A stretch of 64,000 nt of DNA. Source: Actinoplanes nipponensis (GTDB lineage: Bacteria; Actinomycetota; Actinomycetes; Mycobacteriales; Micromonosporaceae). Shown piece after piece: positions 1 through 8,341 of the stretch (position 1 is the stretch's first letter; the number at the start of each line of letters is the position of its first letter). Where the stretch lies: assembly GCF_016862275.1 (NCBI RefSeq), contig NZ_BOMQ01000086.1, forward strand, positions 22,091-86,090, read 5' to 3'. Under the pieces are notes generated by a model that saw only the letters and a list, made by a program, of their open reading frames with translations, was not told the origin of the DNA and ran no database searches. The position numbers and the translations under genes were made by a program.

Positions 1-195
1 GATGAACTGGTTGGTCAGCATCTTGCGGACGTAACCGTCCGGGGAGTCGCTGGCGGCGACCCGCCGCCAGTTGAGCTGGACGCGGACCATCGTGTCCTGC
101 ACGAGGTCCTGCGCCGTGTGCGGGTCGCCGGTCAGCATGACGGCGTATCGCAGCAGCGCACCGAGCCGGCTGTCGGCGAACTCCTCGTAGGTCAC
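1..195 (-). CDS. SigE-family ECF RNA polymerase sigma factor, N-terminal part (cut by window edge)
   Basis: Only the first 65 codons lie in the window; the rest runs off the left edge. Read on the minus strand from GTG at 193-195, the product begins VTYEEFADSRL and carries the ECF region-2 helix with GDPHTAQDLVQDTMVR, typical of SigE-like sigma factors that direct RNA polymerase to a small regulon. An AGGTG-type ribosome-binding site sits just before the GTG. The gene is divergent from the RNA-repair operon, with about 98 bases between the two starts. The downstream partner (usually an anti-sigma or membrane protein) is not visible. The family call is good from region 2 alone; the exact subgroup is not certain. 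Confidence 0.85.
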   Translation of the reverse strand, partial: MTYEEFADSRLGALLRYAVMLTGDPHTAQDLVQDTMVRVQLNWRRVAASDSPDGYVRKMLTNQFI

Positions 196-293
196 GGGCA
201 CCTCCGCTCCTACGACGCGTCCGGGCCCGCGAATCATTGCGCGGTGCGTCAAATCAGTCGCTGCTGATCGCGCGGCACTGCCATCATCAGCGC

Positions 294-1724
294 GTGCTGC
301 TCACCGTGACGACCACCCACCGGCCGGCCACCGACCTCGGTTACCTGCTGGTCAAGCACCCCGACAAGGTGCACTCCTTCGACGTGCCCACCGGTACGGC
401 CCACGTGCTGTTCCCGGACGCGGCCGAGGAGCGGTGCACCGCCGCGCTGCTGCTCGACGTCGACCCCCAGCGGCTCGGCGCCGCGCGGGGCGGTCGCCGG
501 CAGCAGGCCGCGCCGGAGTCGTTCGCGCTGGGCCAGTACGTCAACGACCGCCCGTACGCGGCGTCCAGCCTGCTCGCCGGCGCCCTGGCCAAGGTCTTCC
601 GCAGCGCCCTGCGCGGGGAGTCCAGGGACCGCCCGGAGCTGGCCGGCGCGGCCATCCCGCTGGAGATCCGCGTGCCGGTGCTGCGCTGCCGGGGCAGCGC
701 GGCGGCCCTGTTCGAGCCGCTGGGCTGGACGGTCAGCGCGACGCCGATCCCGCTCGACGACGTGCCCGCGGGGCATCCGCTGGCCGGCGACAGCCCGTAC
801 GTCGACCTCACCCTGACCGGTACGCTGCGGCTGGCCGACGCGCTGAACCACCTGTACGTGCTGCTGCCGGTCCTGGACGACGCCAAGCACTACTGGGTGG
901 CGCCCGACGAGATCGACAAGCTGCTGCGCGCCGGCGAGGGCTGGCTGGCCACGCACCCGGAGAAGGTGCTGATCACCCGGCGCTACCTGGCCCACCGCCG
1001 GTCGCTGGCCGCCAGCGCGCTGGAGCAGCTCGACCGGATCGACACCGACTCCATCGACGCCCCGGCGGACACCGCGACCGACGAGGAGGCCGAGCTGCCG
1101 GTCACCCGCAAGCAGACGCTGGCCGAGCAGCGACGTGACGCGGTGCTGGCCGCGCTGGCCGAGTCCGGCGCCACCCGCGTGCTCGACCTGGGCTGCGGGC
1201 AGGGCGCGCTGCTCGGCGCCCTGATCAAGGACCGTCGGTACACGCGGATCATCGGCACGGACGTGTCGTCGCGGGCACTGGAGCTGGCCCACCGGCGGCT
1301 GCGGCTGGACCGGGTGCCGGAGCGGCAGCGGGACCGCGTGACGCTGTGGCAGTCGGCGCTGACCTACCGCGACGACCGGCTGCGCGGCTTCGAAGCGGCG
1401 GTGCTGATGGAGGTCATCGAGCACGTGGACCCGCCGCGGCTGCCCGCGCTGGAGGCCTCGGTGTTCGGCCACGCGCGCCCGGCCACGGTCGTCGTGACCA
1501 CGCCGAACGTCGAATACAACCGGCTGTACGAGGGCCTGACCGGCATGCGGCACTCGGACCACCGCTTCGAATGGACCCGCGCCGAGTTCCAGGACTGGGC
1601 GAGCCGAACCGCGTCCGCGCACGGCTACACGGTGAGCTTCCGCGGGGTGGGCGACGAGGACCCGGCGCTCGGCACACCGACCCAGCTGGCGATCTTCACC
1701 CGGGAACCGAAGGAGGCGGCATGA
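294..1724 (+). CDS. hen1: 3'-terminal RNA ribose 2'-O-methyltransferase Hen1
   Basis: Bacterial Hen1 methylates the 2'-OH of the 3'-terminal nucleotide of broken RNA, so that Pnkp/Hen1 repair leaves a junction that cannot be re-cut at that site. The 476-aa product starts at GTG 294 with the family's usual beginning (VLLTVTTTHRPATDLGYLL). A longer reading from TTG 237 adds 19 residues without family resemblance. The N-terminal half is the Hen1-specific, Pnkp-contacting region. The C-terminal half is a SAM methyltransferase: VLDLGCGQG at about 296-304, the metal/catalytic motif EVIEH at 373-377, and HSDHRFEW from 420. There is no good ribosome-binding site, so translation may be leaderless. Its stop overlaps the pnkp start by four bases (ATGA), which implies coupled translation. 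The call is firm. Confidence 0.95.
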   Translation: MLLTVTTTHRPATDLGYLLVKHPDKVHSFDVPTGTAHVLFPDAAEERCTAALLLDVDPQRLGAARGGRRQQAAPESFALGQYVNDRPYAASSLLAGALAKVFRSALRGESRDRPELAGAAIPLEIRVPVLRCRGSAAALFEPLGWTVSATPIPLDDVPAGHPLAGDSPYVDLTLTGTLRLADALNHLYVLLPVLDDAKHYWVAPDEIDKLLRAGEGWLATHPEKVLITRRYLAHRRSLAASALEQLDRIDTDSIDAPADTATDEEAELPVTRKQTLAEQRRDAVLAALAESGATRVLDLGCGQGALLGALIKDRRYTRIIGTDVSSRALELAHRRLRLDRVPERQRDRVTLWQSALTYRDDRLRGFEAAVLMEVIEHVDPPRLPALEASVFGHARPATVVVTTPNVEYNRLYEGLTGMRHSDHRFEWTRAEFQDWASRTASAHGYTVSFRGVGDEDPALGTPTQLAIFTREPKEAA

Positions 1725-4219
1725 CCGAGATCGACATCCCGGAGCTCGCGCTGGTCGCGCTGGTCGGCATCTCCGGCTCCGGCAAGTCCACGTTCGCCCG
1801 CGCGCACTTCAAGCCCACCCAGGTGCTCTCCTCCGACTACTTCCGCGGCCTGGTCGCCGACGACGAGAACGACCAGTCCGCTTCCGGCGCCGCCTTCGAC
1901 GTGCTGCACTACGTGGCCGGCAAGCGCCTGGCCGCCGGGCGGCTGACCGTGGTCGACGCCACCAACCTGCAGCCGCACGCCCGGGCCGGGCTGGTCAAGG
2001 TCGCCCGCGAGCACGACGTGCTGCCGGTCGCGGTGGTGCTGGACGTGCCCGAGGCGCTGGCCTGGGAACGCACGCAGGCCCGGCCGGACCGTACCTTCGG
2101 CCGTCAGGTCCTCAACCGCATGCACCGCGACCTGCGCCGCTCGCTCGGCCAGCTGGCCCGCGAGGGCTTCCGCAAGGTGCACGTGCTGCGCGGGCCCGAG
2201 GAGATCGCGGCCGCCTCGGTCCGCTACGAGAAGCTGTTCAACGACAAGCGCGAGCTCACCGGGCCGTTCGACATCATCGGCGACGTGCACGGCTGCCGCG
2301 CCGAGCTGGAGACGCTGCTGACCACGCTGGGCTACGCGCTGGCCCGCGACGAGGCCGGACGCCCGGTCAACGCGGTGCACGCGGAGGGCCGTACCGCGGT
2401 CTTCGTCGGCGACCTGGTCGACCGCGGCCCGGACTCGCCCGGCGTGCTGCGCCTGGTCATGGGCATGGTCGCGGCCGGCACGGCGATCTGCGTCCCGGGC
2501 AACCACGAGCAGAAGCTGGCCCGCAAGCTCAACGGCCGCAACGTCCAGCTCACCCACGGGCTGCCGGAGACCCTCGAGCAGCTCGCCCGCGAGGACGAGG
2601 CGTTCACCACCCGGGTGCGCACCTTCATCGACGGCCTGGTCAGCCACTACGTGCTGGACGGCGGCCGGCTGGTGGTCGCGCACGCCGGCCTCAAGGAGGC
2701 CTACCAGGGCCGGGCGTCGGGCCGGGTGCGCTCGTTCGCGCTCTACGGCGAGACGACCGGGGAGACCGACGAGTACGGCCTGCCGGTCCGCTACCCCTGG
2801 GCCCGTGACTACCGCGGCTCGGCGGCCGTCGTCTACGGCCACACCCCGACCCCGGAACCGGAGTGGATCAACAACACCATCTGCCTGGACACCGGCTGCG
2901 TCTTCGGCGGCAAGCTGACCGCGCTGCGCTGGCCGGCCCGCGAGCTGGTCTCCGTGCCCGCGGCCCGCGAGTACTACGCCCCGGCCCGCCCGCTGGTCCC
3001 GGTCGAGACCAAGCCCGACGAGGGCCTGGACCTGGCCGACGTCACCGGCCGCCGGCACCTGGACTACTCCTACGGCCGCACCACGGTCGCCGCGGAGAAC
3101 GCCGCCGCGGCGCTGGAGGTGATGAGCCGCTTCGCGCTGGACCCGGCGACGCTGGTGTGGCTGCCGCCGACGATGGCGCCCTGCTCGACGTCGACGCTGG
3201 AGGGCTACCTGGAGCATCCGGCCACGGCGTTCGCGGACCTGCGGTCGGCCGGTGTCGGCACGGTCGTGTGCGAGGAGAAGCACATGGGCTCGCGGGCGGT
3301 GGTGCGCGTCTCCCGCTCGGGCGCCGGGGACGCGATCTGGACCCGTACCGGCCGGCCGTTCTTCGACGCCGGGCGCAACGCCACGCTGCTGGCCGGCGTG
3401 CGGGCGGCCGCGGGGCGGCTCTTCACCGAGCTCGACACCGAGTGGCTGCTGCTCGACGCGGAGCTGCTGCCCTGGTCGGCCAAGGCCGGCGGCCTCATCC
3501 GCGAGCGGTACGCGGGTGTCGGCGCGGCGGGCCGGGCGGCGCTGCCGGCTGCTCTGTCGGTGCTGGAGCGGGTGGCCGCGCGCGGGCTCGACGTCGCCGG
3601 GCTGCGCGAACGGCTCGAGCTGAGGGTGAGCGAGATCGCGGGCTACTCGGCGGCGTACCGCGCGTACGTGCAGCCGACCGACGGGCTGAGCGGCGTGACG
3701 CTGGCGCCGTTCGCGGTGCTGGCCGGGGCCGGCGTCTCGTACCGGGACAAGGACCACGGCTGGCACCTGGACCTCGCGGACAAGCTGGTCGCGGCGGATC
3801 CGACGCTGTTCACGCCGACCCGGCGGATGGTGGTCGAGCTGGGCGACGCGGCGGCGGAACAGGCCGCGACCGACTGGTGGCTGGCGCTGACCGCGGCGGG
3901 CGGCGAGGGGATGGTGGTCAAGCCGTACGCCGGCCTGGCCGCGACCGACGCCAAGGGCCGGCTGGTGCAGCCCGGGGTGAAGTGCCGCGGGCGGGAGTAC
4001 CTGCGGATCATCTACGGCCCGGAGTACACCCGGCCCGAGCAGCTCGAACGGCTGCGCGGGCGGTCGCTGGGCCGTAAGCGCGGTCTTGCTCTGCGTGAGC
4101 ACGGGTTGGGCCTGGCCGCGCTGGACCGGCTGGCCGAGGGCGCCCCGCTGTGGCGGATCCACGAGGTGGTCTTCGCCATCCTGGCCGCCGAGTCGGAGCC
4201 GGTGGACCCGCGCCTGTAA
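1721..4219 (+). CDS. pnkp: Polynucleotide kinase-phosphatase-ligase Pnkp (RNA repair)
   Basis: An 832-aa three-domain RNA end-healing and sealing enzyme that works as a heterotetramer with Hen1. Residues 1 to about 170 are the 5'-OH polynucleotide kinase, with P-loop GISGSGKST at 16-24. About 180-480 is a metallophosphoesterase removing 2',3'-cyclic phosphate: GDVHGC from 187, GDLVDRGPDSPG from 230 and GNHE at 260-263. About 490-832 is the ligase-type adenylyltransferase, with motif I EEKHMGS and nucleophile Lys520. Length fits the family (about 830-870 aa). The ATG is preceded by AAGGAGG inside the hen1 tail. All catalytic landmarks I looked for are present, so it should be active. No RtcB, RNA ligase or other repair gene is adjacent. 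Confidence 0.95.
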   Translation: MTEIDIPELALVALVGISGSGKSTFARAHFKPTQVLSSDYFRGLVADDENDQSASGAAFDVLHYVAGKRLAAGRLTVVDATNLQPHARAGLVKVAREHDVLPVAVVLDVPEALAWERTQARPDRTFGRQVLNRMHRDLRRSLGQLAREGFRKVHVLRGPEEIAAASVRYEKLFNDKRELTGPFDIIGDVHGCRAELETLLTTLGYALARDEAGRPVNAVHAEGRTAVFVGDLVDRGPDSPGVLRLVMGMVAAGTAICVPGNHEQKLARKLNGRNVQLTHGLPETLEQLAREDEAFTTRVRTFIDGLVSHYVLDGGRLVVAHAGLKEAYQGRASGRVRSFALYGETTGETDEYGLPVRYPWARDYRGSAAVVYGHTPTPEPEWINNTICLDTGCVFGGKLTALRWPARELVSVPAAREYYAPARPLVPVETKPDEGLDLADVTGRRHLDYSYGRTTVAAENAAAALEVMSRFALDPATLVWLPPTMAPCSTSTLEGYLEHPATAFADLRSAGVGTVVCEEKHMGSRAVVRVSRSGAGDAIWTRTGRPFFDAGRNATLLAGVRAAAGRLFTELDTEWLLLDAELLPWSAKAGGLIRERYAGVGAAGRAALPAALSVLERVAARGLDVAGLRERLELRVSEIAGYSAAYRAYVQPTDGLSGVTLAPFAVLAGAGVSYRDKDHGWHLDLADKLVAADPTLFTPTRRMVVELGDAAAEQAATDWWLALTAAGGEGMVVKPYAGLAATDAKGRLVQPGVKCRGREYLRIIYGPEYTRPEQLERLRGRSLGRKRGLALREHGLGLAALDRLAEGAPLWRIHEVVFAILAAESEPVDPRL

Positions 4220-4273
4220 TCCACAGCTCTCGTACAGGCCCGGCCCGGCCCGGGGCCGGTACCCTGGCTCATC

Positions 4274-5083
4274 GTGGACATCCGTGCGCTCTCCGAGCAG
4301 CTTGCCCTGAACCCGATGGACCCGAAGGACCTGCTGCAGACCTTCGGGTTGATCGGCGTCTGGGCGATCCTCTTCGCGGAGACGGGTCTGCTCGTCGGCT
4401 TCTTCTTCCCCGGTGACTCTCTGCTGTTCCTGGCCGGGGTGGCGGCCTCGCCGGTGGCCGACTCGATCTTCGGGGACGGCACCCGCATCTCGCTGGTGGG
4501 GCTGCTGATCGGCGCCCCGCTGTGCGCGATCGCCGGCGCCCAGCTGGGCCACCTGCTCGGCGCCCGGTACGGCCGCCGGATGTTCGACCGCCCGGACAGC
4601 AAGCTCTTCAAACGCGAGTACGTGCAGAAGGCCGAGTACTACTTCGAGAAGTTCGGCCCGGCCAAGGCCGTGGTGCTGGCCCGCTTCATCCCGATCGTGC
4701 GCACGTTCCTCAACCCGGTGGCGGGCACCCTGGGCATGCCGGCCCGCCAGTTCTTCGTCTGGAACGTGGTCGGCGCGATCCTCTGGTGCGACGGCGTCAT
4801 CCTGATCGGCTACCTGCTGGCCGAGCGCATCTACGCGGCCATCGGCGACAAGATCGACCACTACATCCTGCCCGTGGTGGCCCTGATCGTGCTGATCTCG
4901 GTGCTGCCGATCCTCATCGAGATGCTCCGCGAGCGGCGGGCCAAGAAGAACGCCGCCGCGGACCCGGGCCCGGCGACGGCGATCGGTGTCGTGGCGGCGG
5001 CCACCGTGGCCGGCATGGCCGAGGCGGTCACCCACCACGACGACGACGAGCACCGCGACCACAAGCCCCGGCACTCGGCCTGA
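4274..5083 (+). CDS. DedA family integral membrane protein (VTT/SNARE-assoc fold)
   Basis: 269-aa membrane protein of the DedA family, proposed to be proton-dependent transporters or lipid flippases (some members carry undecaprenyl phosphate or phosphatidylethanolamine). The diagnostic segments are visible: the N-terminal re-entrant ETGLLVGFFFPGDSLL (about 35-52), GHLLGARYGRR (about 95), the FxRFIPIVRTF-like motif in LARFIPIVRTFLNPVAGTLGM (about 137-157), and C-terminal TM helices near 165-185 and 198-218. The tail is charged and His/Asp-rich and probably cytoplasmic. It starts at GTG 4274, about 55 bases after pnkp, without a strong ribosome-binding site. It is probably functionally separate from RNA repair. 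Confidence 0.92.
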   Translation: MDIRALSEQLALNPMDPKDLLQTFGLIGVWAILFAETGLLVGFFFPGDSLLFLAGVAASPVADSIFGDGTRISLVGLLIGAPLCAIAGAQLGHLLGARYGRRMFDRPDSKLFKREYVQKAEYYFEKFGPAKAVVLARFIPIVRTFLNPVAGTLGMPARQFFVWNVVGAILWCDGVILIGYLLAERIYAAIGDKIDHYILPVVALIVLISVLPILIEMLRERRAKKNAAADPGPATAIGVVAAATVAGMAEAVTHHDDDEHRDHKPRHSA

Positions 5084-5142
5084 GCCGAGAATTTCTCGCC
5101 GCGGCCCGCAGCAATGCGGCTTGCGGCGGCGTGTAGTCGTCG

Positions 5143-5631
5143 ATGACCGACTTCGACGACTTCTACGCGGCGCACTACGCCGACCTCACCGTGCAGGTGC
5201 ACGCCTACTTCGGCGACCGGCACGAGGCGCAGGACGTCGTCCAGGAGGCGTTCTGCCGGGCGCTCGCCCGCTGGCGGCAGGTCTCCGGCTACGACGACCC
5301 GGCCGCCTGGGTCCGCCGGGTCGCCTGGAACCTGGCGACCAGCCGCTGGCGGCGTCTGCGCACCGTGCGGGCGTTCCACAGCCGTCAGCGCGGTGAGCCG
5401 GTCGTCGACGGACCCGGCCCGGAACACCTCGCGCTCGTCGAGGCCCTGGCCACCCTGCCGGCCGCCCAGCGGCGCGCCATGGTGCTGCGTTATCTCGCCG
5501 ACCTGCCGGTCGCCGAGATCGCCGACCGCGAACGGGTGCCCGAGGGCACCGTCCGCTCGTGGCTGCACCGCGGCCGCGTCACGCTCGCCGCCCGGCTCGG
5601 CCCGGCATACACGGAGGTACCGCATGCCTGA
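5143..5631 (+). CDS. SigE-family ECF RNA polymerase sigma factor
   Basis: 162-aa ECF sigma factor with region 2 (DFYAAHYADL, DRHEAQDVVQEAFCRAL, AAWVRRVAWNLA; about 5-70) and region 4 helix-turn-helix (LPAAQRRAMVLRYLADL and EIADRERVPEGTVRSWLHRGR; about 105-155). It steers RNA polymerase to specific promoters. The stop overlaps the next gene by eight bases, and the next product is a one-TM protein, the usual sigma/membrane-partner arrangement. That suggests the partner controls this sigma factor. No target promoter or autoregulatory box was identified. The start is the ATG at 5143. Confidence 0.93.
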   Translation: MTDFDDFYAAHYADLTVQVHAYFGDRHEAQDVVQEAFCRALARWRQVSGYDDPAAWVRRVAWNLATSRWRRLRTVRAFHSRQRGEPVVDGPGPEHLALVEALATLPAAQRRAMVLRYLADLPVAEIADRERVPEGTVRSWLHRGRVTLAARLGPAYTEVPHA

Positions 5632-6304
5632 GGAACTCACCGAGGAGCAGACCCGGGCGGCCTTCGCCGACCTGCGCGCCGCGGACCTGACGTTCATCCG
5701 GCCGCCGGGATCGGCGGAGGCGCTGCGGACGGTACGGCGCCGGCGTCGCGCCGGGGTCGTCGCGGCGGCCGCGGGTGCGGGGCTCGTCCTGGCCGGCAGC
5801 GCGACGGTGGCGGCCCGGGTGGACCCGGATCGAGCCGCCCCGGCCGCGCCGAGTCCCGCGCCGTCGGCCCTGTCCGACGCCGAGCTCGACCGACTGTCGG
5901 AGGCCGCGGCCGCCGCCCTCGGGCTCACCACGGTGGACAACAAGAAGCGCAGAAGCCAGGGTCTGCCACGGATCGTCTCGAGCAACCACGGCCCGCTCCG
6001 CGGCGGTGATCAGGGTGTCGCCGGAGTCTCCAGCGGCACGAACCAGACCGGCGTCTACGTGGTGGAAGTGGTGTGCGTCGGCACGGGAACGCTGCACGCC
6101 CTGGTATGGGCGGCCGACGGGATCTCGCGCGACCGGCCGGTCCCACCGGGCGCCGCCGACGTGCAGGTGTCCTGCGGCGACCGGCCGACCCCGGTCGAGG
6201 TGACGGTCAGTGCGCCCCGCCCGAAGCTGGTCTTCACCCGGATCGAGCCGGACCCGTCCGCCATCGGCCGGGCCGCCTACGCCCGCCTGACCCGCCACCA
6301 GTAG
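5624..6304 (+). CDS. Single-TM membrane protein, probable partner (anti-sigma-like) of the upstream ECF sigma factor
   Basis: 226-aa protein starting at ATG 5624, inside the end of the sigma gene, with GGAGGT upstream. It has a charged cytoplasmic N-terminus (about 1-40, containing RTVRRRRRAG), one TM helix (VVAAAAGAGLVLAGSATVAA, about 43-62), a Pro/Ala linker and an extracytoplasmic domain with two Cys (VVCVG and VSCGD) that may pair. There is no recognisable zinc-binding ZAS motif, so anti-sigma function rests on gene order and topology. It ends 8 bases before a hairpin terminator shared with the convergent aldolase gene. A similar sigma/TM pair lies at 28.1-29.6 kb. Confidence 0.75.
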   Translation: MPEELTEEQTRAAFADLRAADLTFIRPPGSAEALRTVRRRRRAGVVAAAAGAGLVLAGSATVAARVDPDRAAPAAPSPAPSALSDAELDRLSEAAAAALGLTTVDNKKRRSQGLPRIVSSNHGPLRGGDQGVAGVSSGTNQTGVYVVEVVCVGTGTLHALVWAADGISRDRPVPPGAADVQVSCGDRPTPVEVTVSAPRPKLVFTRIEPDPSAIGRAAYARLTRHQ

Positions 6305-6311
6305 CGCCGTC

Positions 6312-6346
6312 ACCCGTGACCGGCTCTCCGGGAGAGCCGGCCACGG
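6312..6346. terminator. Bidirectional hairpin terminator between convergent genes
   Basis: CCCGTG and CCGGCTCTC on the left arm pair with GAGAGCCGG and CACGGG on the right arm (15 bp, one A/C internal mismatch, 3-nt loop). It lies between the ends of the anti-sigma-like gene and the aldolase gene, so it can serve both strands. There is no U-tract, as is usual in actinomycetes. Confidence 0.75.
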
Positions 6347-6359
6347 GACGGTCCTACGG

Positions 6360-7040
6360 TCAGACGGTGACCGCTGACGCCGGGCGCGTGGCCAGCCGGT
6401 CCAGGAATTCCTCCGGCACTTCGCGGAGGTTGTCCAGCCGGCCCAGGGTCAACGCCCGGTACGTCAGCACCGCGGCCTCTTCGAGGTAGCGGGCCCGCTT
6501 GTGGGCCAGCTCGACCGAGTCGGCCATGACCACACAGCCGTGCTGGCTGAGCACCAGACAGTCGGTGCCGTCGGCCGCCATCGCCGCCGTCAGCGCCGCC
6601 ACCTCGGTGCTGCCCGGCAGGCGGAACGGCACGGTGGAGACCCGCCCGAGGTAGAAGGCGTGGTCGGTGGTCACGATGCGGATGTGCTCACCGAGCGCAT
6701 CCAGGAGCAGCGCCGTCTGCGGGTGCAGATGGACCACCGCGTTCACGTCCGGGCGGGCGCGGTACAACGCCAGGTGGAGGGCGATTTCGCTGGTCGGGGC
6801 CAGACGCGGGGGCGGCAGCGCGCCGACGGACGCGGGCGCGCCGTCGGAGACTCGGACCGCGGTGAAGCCGGTCCGGCTGAGCCTGTCCAGCCAGGCACCG
6901 CTCGCGGTGACCCAGCAGGCGTCCTCGTCGGGGATCCGGGCGGACAGATTGCCGCCGGAGCCACAGACCAGTCCGGCCTGGACCACGTCGTAGCCCACGT
7001 GCGCGAGTTGGTCGCGCAGATCGCCGGGCACGTAGTTCAA
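6360..7040 (-). CDS. Class II aldolase/adducin family protein
   Basis: 226-aa protein of the class II aldolase/adducin fold (fuculose-1-phosphate aldolase, ribulose-5-phosphate 4-epimerase and methylthioribulose-1-phosphate dehydratase relatives). These use a Zn2+ held by three His to cleave, epimerise or dehydrate sugar phosphates. The glycine-rich phosphate loop (CGSGGNLSAR, about 24-33), the zinc pair VVHLHP (about 100-105) and a later SQHGCV providing the third His are visible. Substrate cannot be told from sequence. The start chosen is TTG at 7038-7040, because a GAGGAG lies eight bases upstream; GTG at 7029-7031 is an alternative. The gene stands alone and is convergent with the sigma/anti-sigma pair. 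Confidence 0.88.
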   Translation of the reverse strand: MNYVPGDLRDQLAHVGYDVVQAGLVCGSGGNLSARIPDEDACWVTASGAWLDRLSRTGFTAVRVSDGAPASVGALPPPRLAPTSEIALHLALYRARPDVNAVVHLHPQTALLLDALGEHIRIVTTDHAFYLGRVSTVPFRLPGSTEVAALTAAMAADGTDCLVLSQHGCVVMADSVELAHKRARYLEEAAVLTYRALTLGRLDNLREVPEEFLDRLATRPASAVTV

Positions 7041-7089
7041 CCCGTCAACTCCTCGGGTCCGGGGGGTGGATCCTGATGGAGGTGGCCCG

Positions 7090-7123
7090 CCTGGCGTCAC
7101 GCCCCATGAACGGTGACGCCAGG
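7090..7123 (-). terminator. Hairpin terminator downstream of the arsR-type gene
   Basis: Perfect 11-bp stem CCTGGCGTCAC/GTGACGCCAGG around a 12-nt loop, 16 bases past the stop of the ArsR-family gene on the minus strand. Confidence 0.7.
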
Positions 7124-7138
7124 CTTGGTCGGGTCTGC

Positions 7139-7516
7139 TCAGCGGGCCTTCTTGGTGGCCCGCTTGCGCGGCGGGGTCAGCAGGTCCGCGATGGTTGCGA
7201 TCGCGCTGGGGACCAGCCGGTAGTACGCCCACACGCCGCGCTTCTCGCGCTCGAGCAGGCCGGCCTCCGTCAGGATCCGCAGGTGGTGACTCACCGTCGG
7301 CTGCGACAGGCCCAGGGGGGCCGTCAGGTCGCAGACGCAGGCTTCACCGTCCGTAGCGGACTGGATGAGGCTGAGCAGCCGCAACCGAGCAGGATCGGCG
7401 AGTGCCTTCAGCACTCCCGCCAGTCGCTCGGCATCGGCACGTTCAATTGGCTCGCCGGCAAGCGGCGAGATCTGAGGCATTGTCATTTCCGCCAACGCAG
7501 TTCCCACGATCTCCAT
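7139..7516 (-). CDS. ArsR/SmtB-family winged-helix repressor with CxC metal-site motif
   Basis: 125-aa ArsR/SmtB repressor. These dimers release DNA when a thiophilic metal(loid) or other ligand binds. The LADPARLRLLSLI segment (about 39-51), ACVCDL (about 59-64, the alpha3 CxC typical of As/Cd/Pb sensors), the recognition helix LSQPTVSHHLRIL (about 69-81) and the wing GVWAYYRL are visible. The C-terminus is Lys/Arg-rich. ATG 7516 has GGAAGG directly upstream, and ATG 7483 (MPQIS) is an alternative start. No metal-efflux or arsenate reductase gene is adjacent, so the effector and regulon are unknown. A palindrome upstream (7538-7560) may be its own operator. Confidence 0.9.
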   Translation of the reverse strand: MEIVGTALAEMTMPQISPLAGEPIERADAERLAGVLKALADPARLRLLSLIQSATDGEACVCDLTAPLGLSQPTVSHHLRILTEAGLLEREKRGVWAYYRLVPSAIATIADLLTPPRKRATKKAR

Positions 7517-7537
7517 CCTTCCACCAACTGCATCGAT

Positions 7538-7560
7538 TCTCCTGCATGTGCGCAGGAACG
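7538..7560 (-). promoter_or_regulatory. Candidate autoregulatory operator of the ArsR-type gene
   Basis: Imperfect inverted repeat with arms CCTGC and GCAGG separated by 6 bases and extended by TTC.../...GAA, lying 22-44 bases upstream of the arsR start. The position fits an ArsR/SmtB operator, but the sequence does not match the classic 12-2-12 site; this is inference from symmetry. Confidence 0.4.
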
Positions 7561-7573
7561 AACCGGCTAACTT

Positions 7574-7966
7574 TCAGGCCGTAAGGCCGAGATCGGTCGA
7601 ACGGTAGGCCGATCGGTACGTCTGTCCGGCACCCCGCACGGGCAGCGTCCGTACTCCGACCGACCATTCCGCGACACCGACTTCGGTCTCTGCCTCCTGC
7701 AACGCCTCAGCCGCCGTCTGGTCGCTGGTCATCGCCGTCGGGCTCTCGATCCCCGCCCCCGGAGTGAGCCGCCCCACATTGTCGATTCGCGATCCGTCCG
7801 GCGGCCGCCCGACGCCCGCCCGGTCGTCGGAACTGCCTTGGTACTGCACCGTCACACGCCGTGGGCTGACACCACAGTCAACTTCACGACCCGATGAAAG
7901 CACGACACAACGCTGCGCGACGGGCAATTCAACGATGAATTTACGCAGGTCGCGATGCGCTTCCAT
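7574..7966 (-). CDS. Hypothetical protein, 130 aa, orphan
   Basis: I do not recognise this protein. Read from ATG 7964-7966 it is 130 aa, soluble, with no TM segment or signal. The first 45 residues (FIVELPVAQRCVVLSSGRE) look like a compact alpha/beta piece, followed by a polar region. The codons use noticeably more A/T in third positions than neighbouring genes, so it may be acquired. There is no convincing ribosome-binding site. A TACGCT sequence 7 bases before the GTG/ATG pair could be a -10 box for a leaderless mRNA. A reading from ATG 8092 adds 42 residues with no support. It precedes the arsR-type gene by 57 bases on the same strand and might be co-transcribed. Confidence 0.5.
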   Translation of the reverse strand: MEAHRDLRKFIVELPVAQRCVVLSSGREVDCGVSPRRVTVQYQGSSDDRAGVGRPPDGSRIDNVGRLTPGAGIESPTAMTSDQTAAEALQEAETEVGVAEWSVGVRTLPVRGAGQTYRSAYRSTDLGLTA

Positions 7967-8341
7967 CACATCGAGCGTACTGGCTGCCGCAAAACTGGAA
8001 CGTTCTGCCCCGCCGGGGCGGAAAGGAACTATTGACCCACGGCAAAGCCCGCCCGGCACAGTAAATTTTGTTAACTGATGGGGCCCGGGCACCCGGTAGC
8101 GGACAGGTATAGATGCAGCTCAAAGCACCTTTCTGCCACACCCCGCCCGGGGCGGCACGCAGAGACGGTCATCGAACGAGTACGCACCGACACCGTTGTC
8201 ATGCTGCGACCACTGCCCATCCGACGGGAAACCCCCACCGAGCGGCACAGCGAAAGCGGCCGGACAGCGAAAACCAGCGCATCCTCGTCCATCAACGGTA
8301 CCCGTTCGGGTGACCCACAACCGTCGATGCCGGGAAGCCCG
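7967..8341. other. Gene-free stretch, less GC-rich than surroundings
   Basis: No convincing gene: open frames here lack ribosome-binding sites and codon bias. The part next to 7966 probably holds the promoter of the 130-aa gene. A GC-rich imperfect inverted repeat lies near 8010-8022. The stretch also lies downstream of the end of the next minus-strand gene, but no strong terminator is evident. Confidence 0.5.

Noticed and set aside
1625..5074. Very long open frame on the minus strand across pnkp and dedA
   Set aside because: It mirrors real plus-strand genes with intact catalytic motifs; its product is Arg/Gly/Val/His-rich low complexity, typical of antisense frames in GC-rich DNA.
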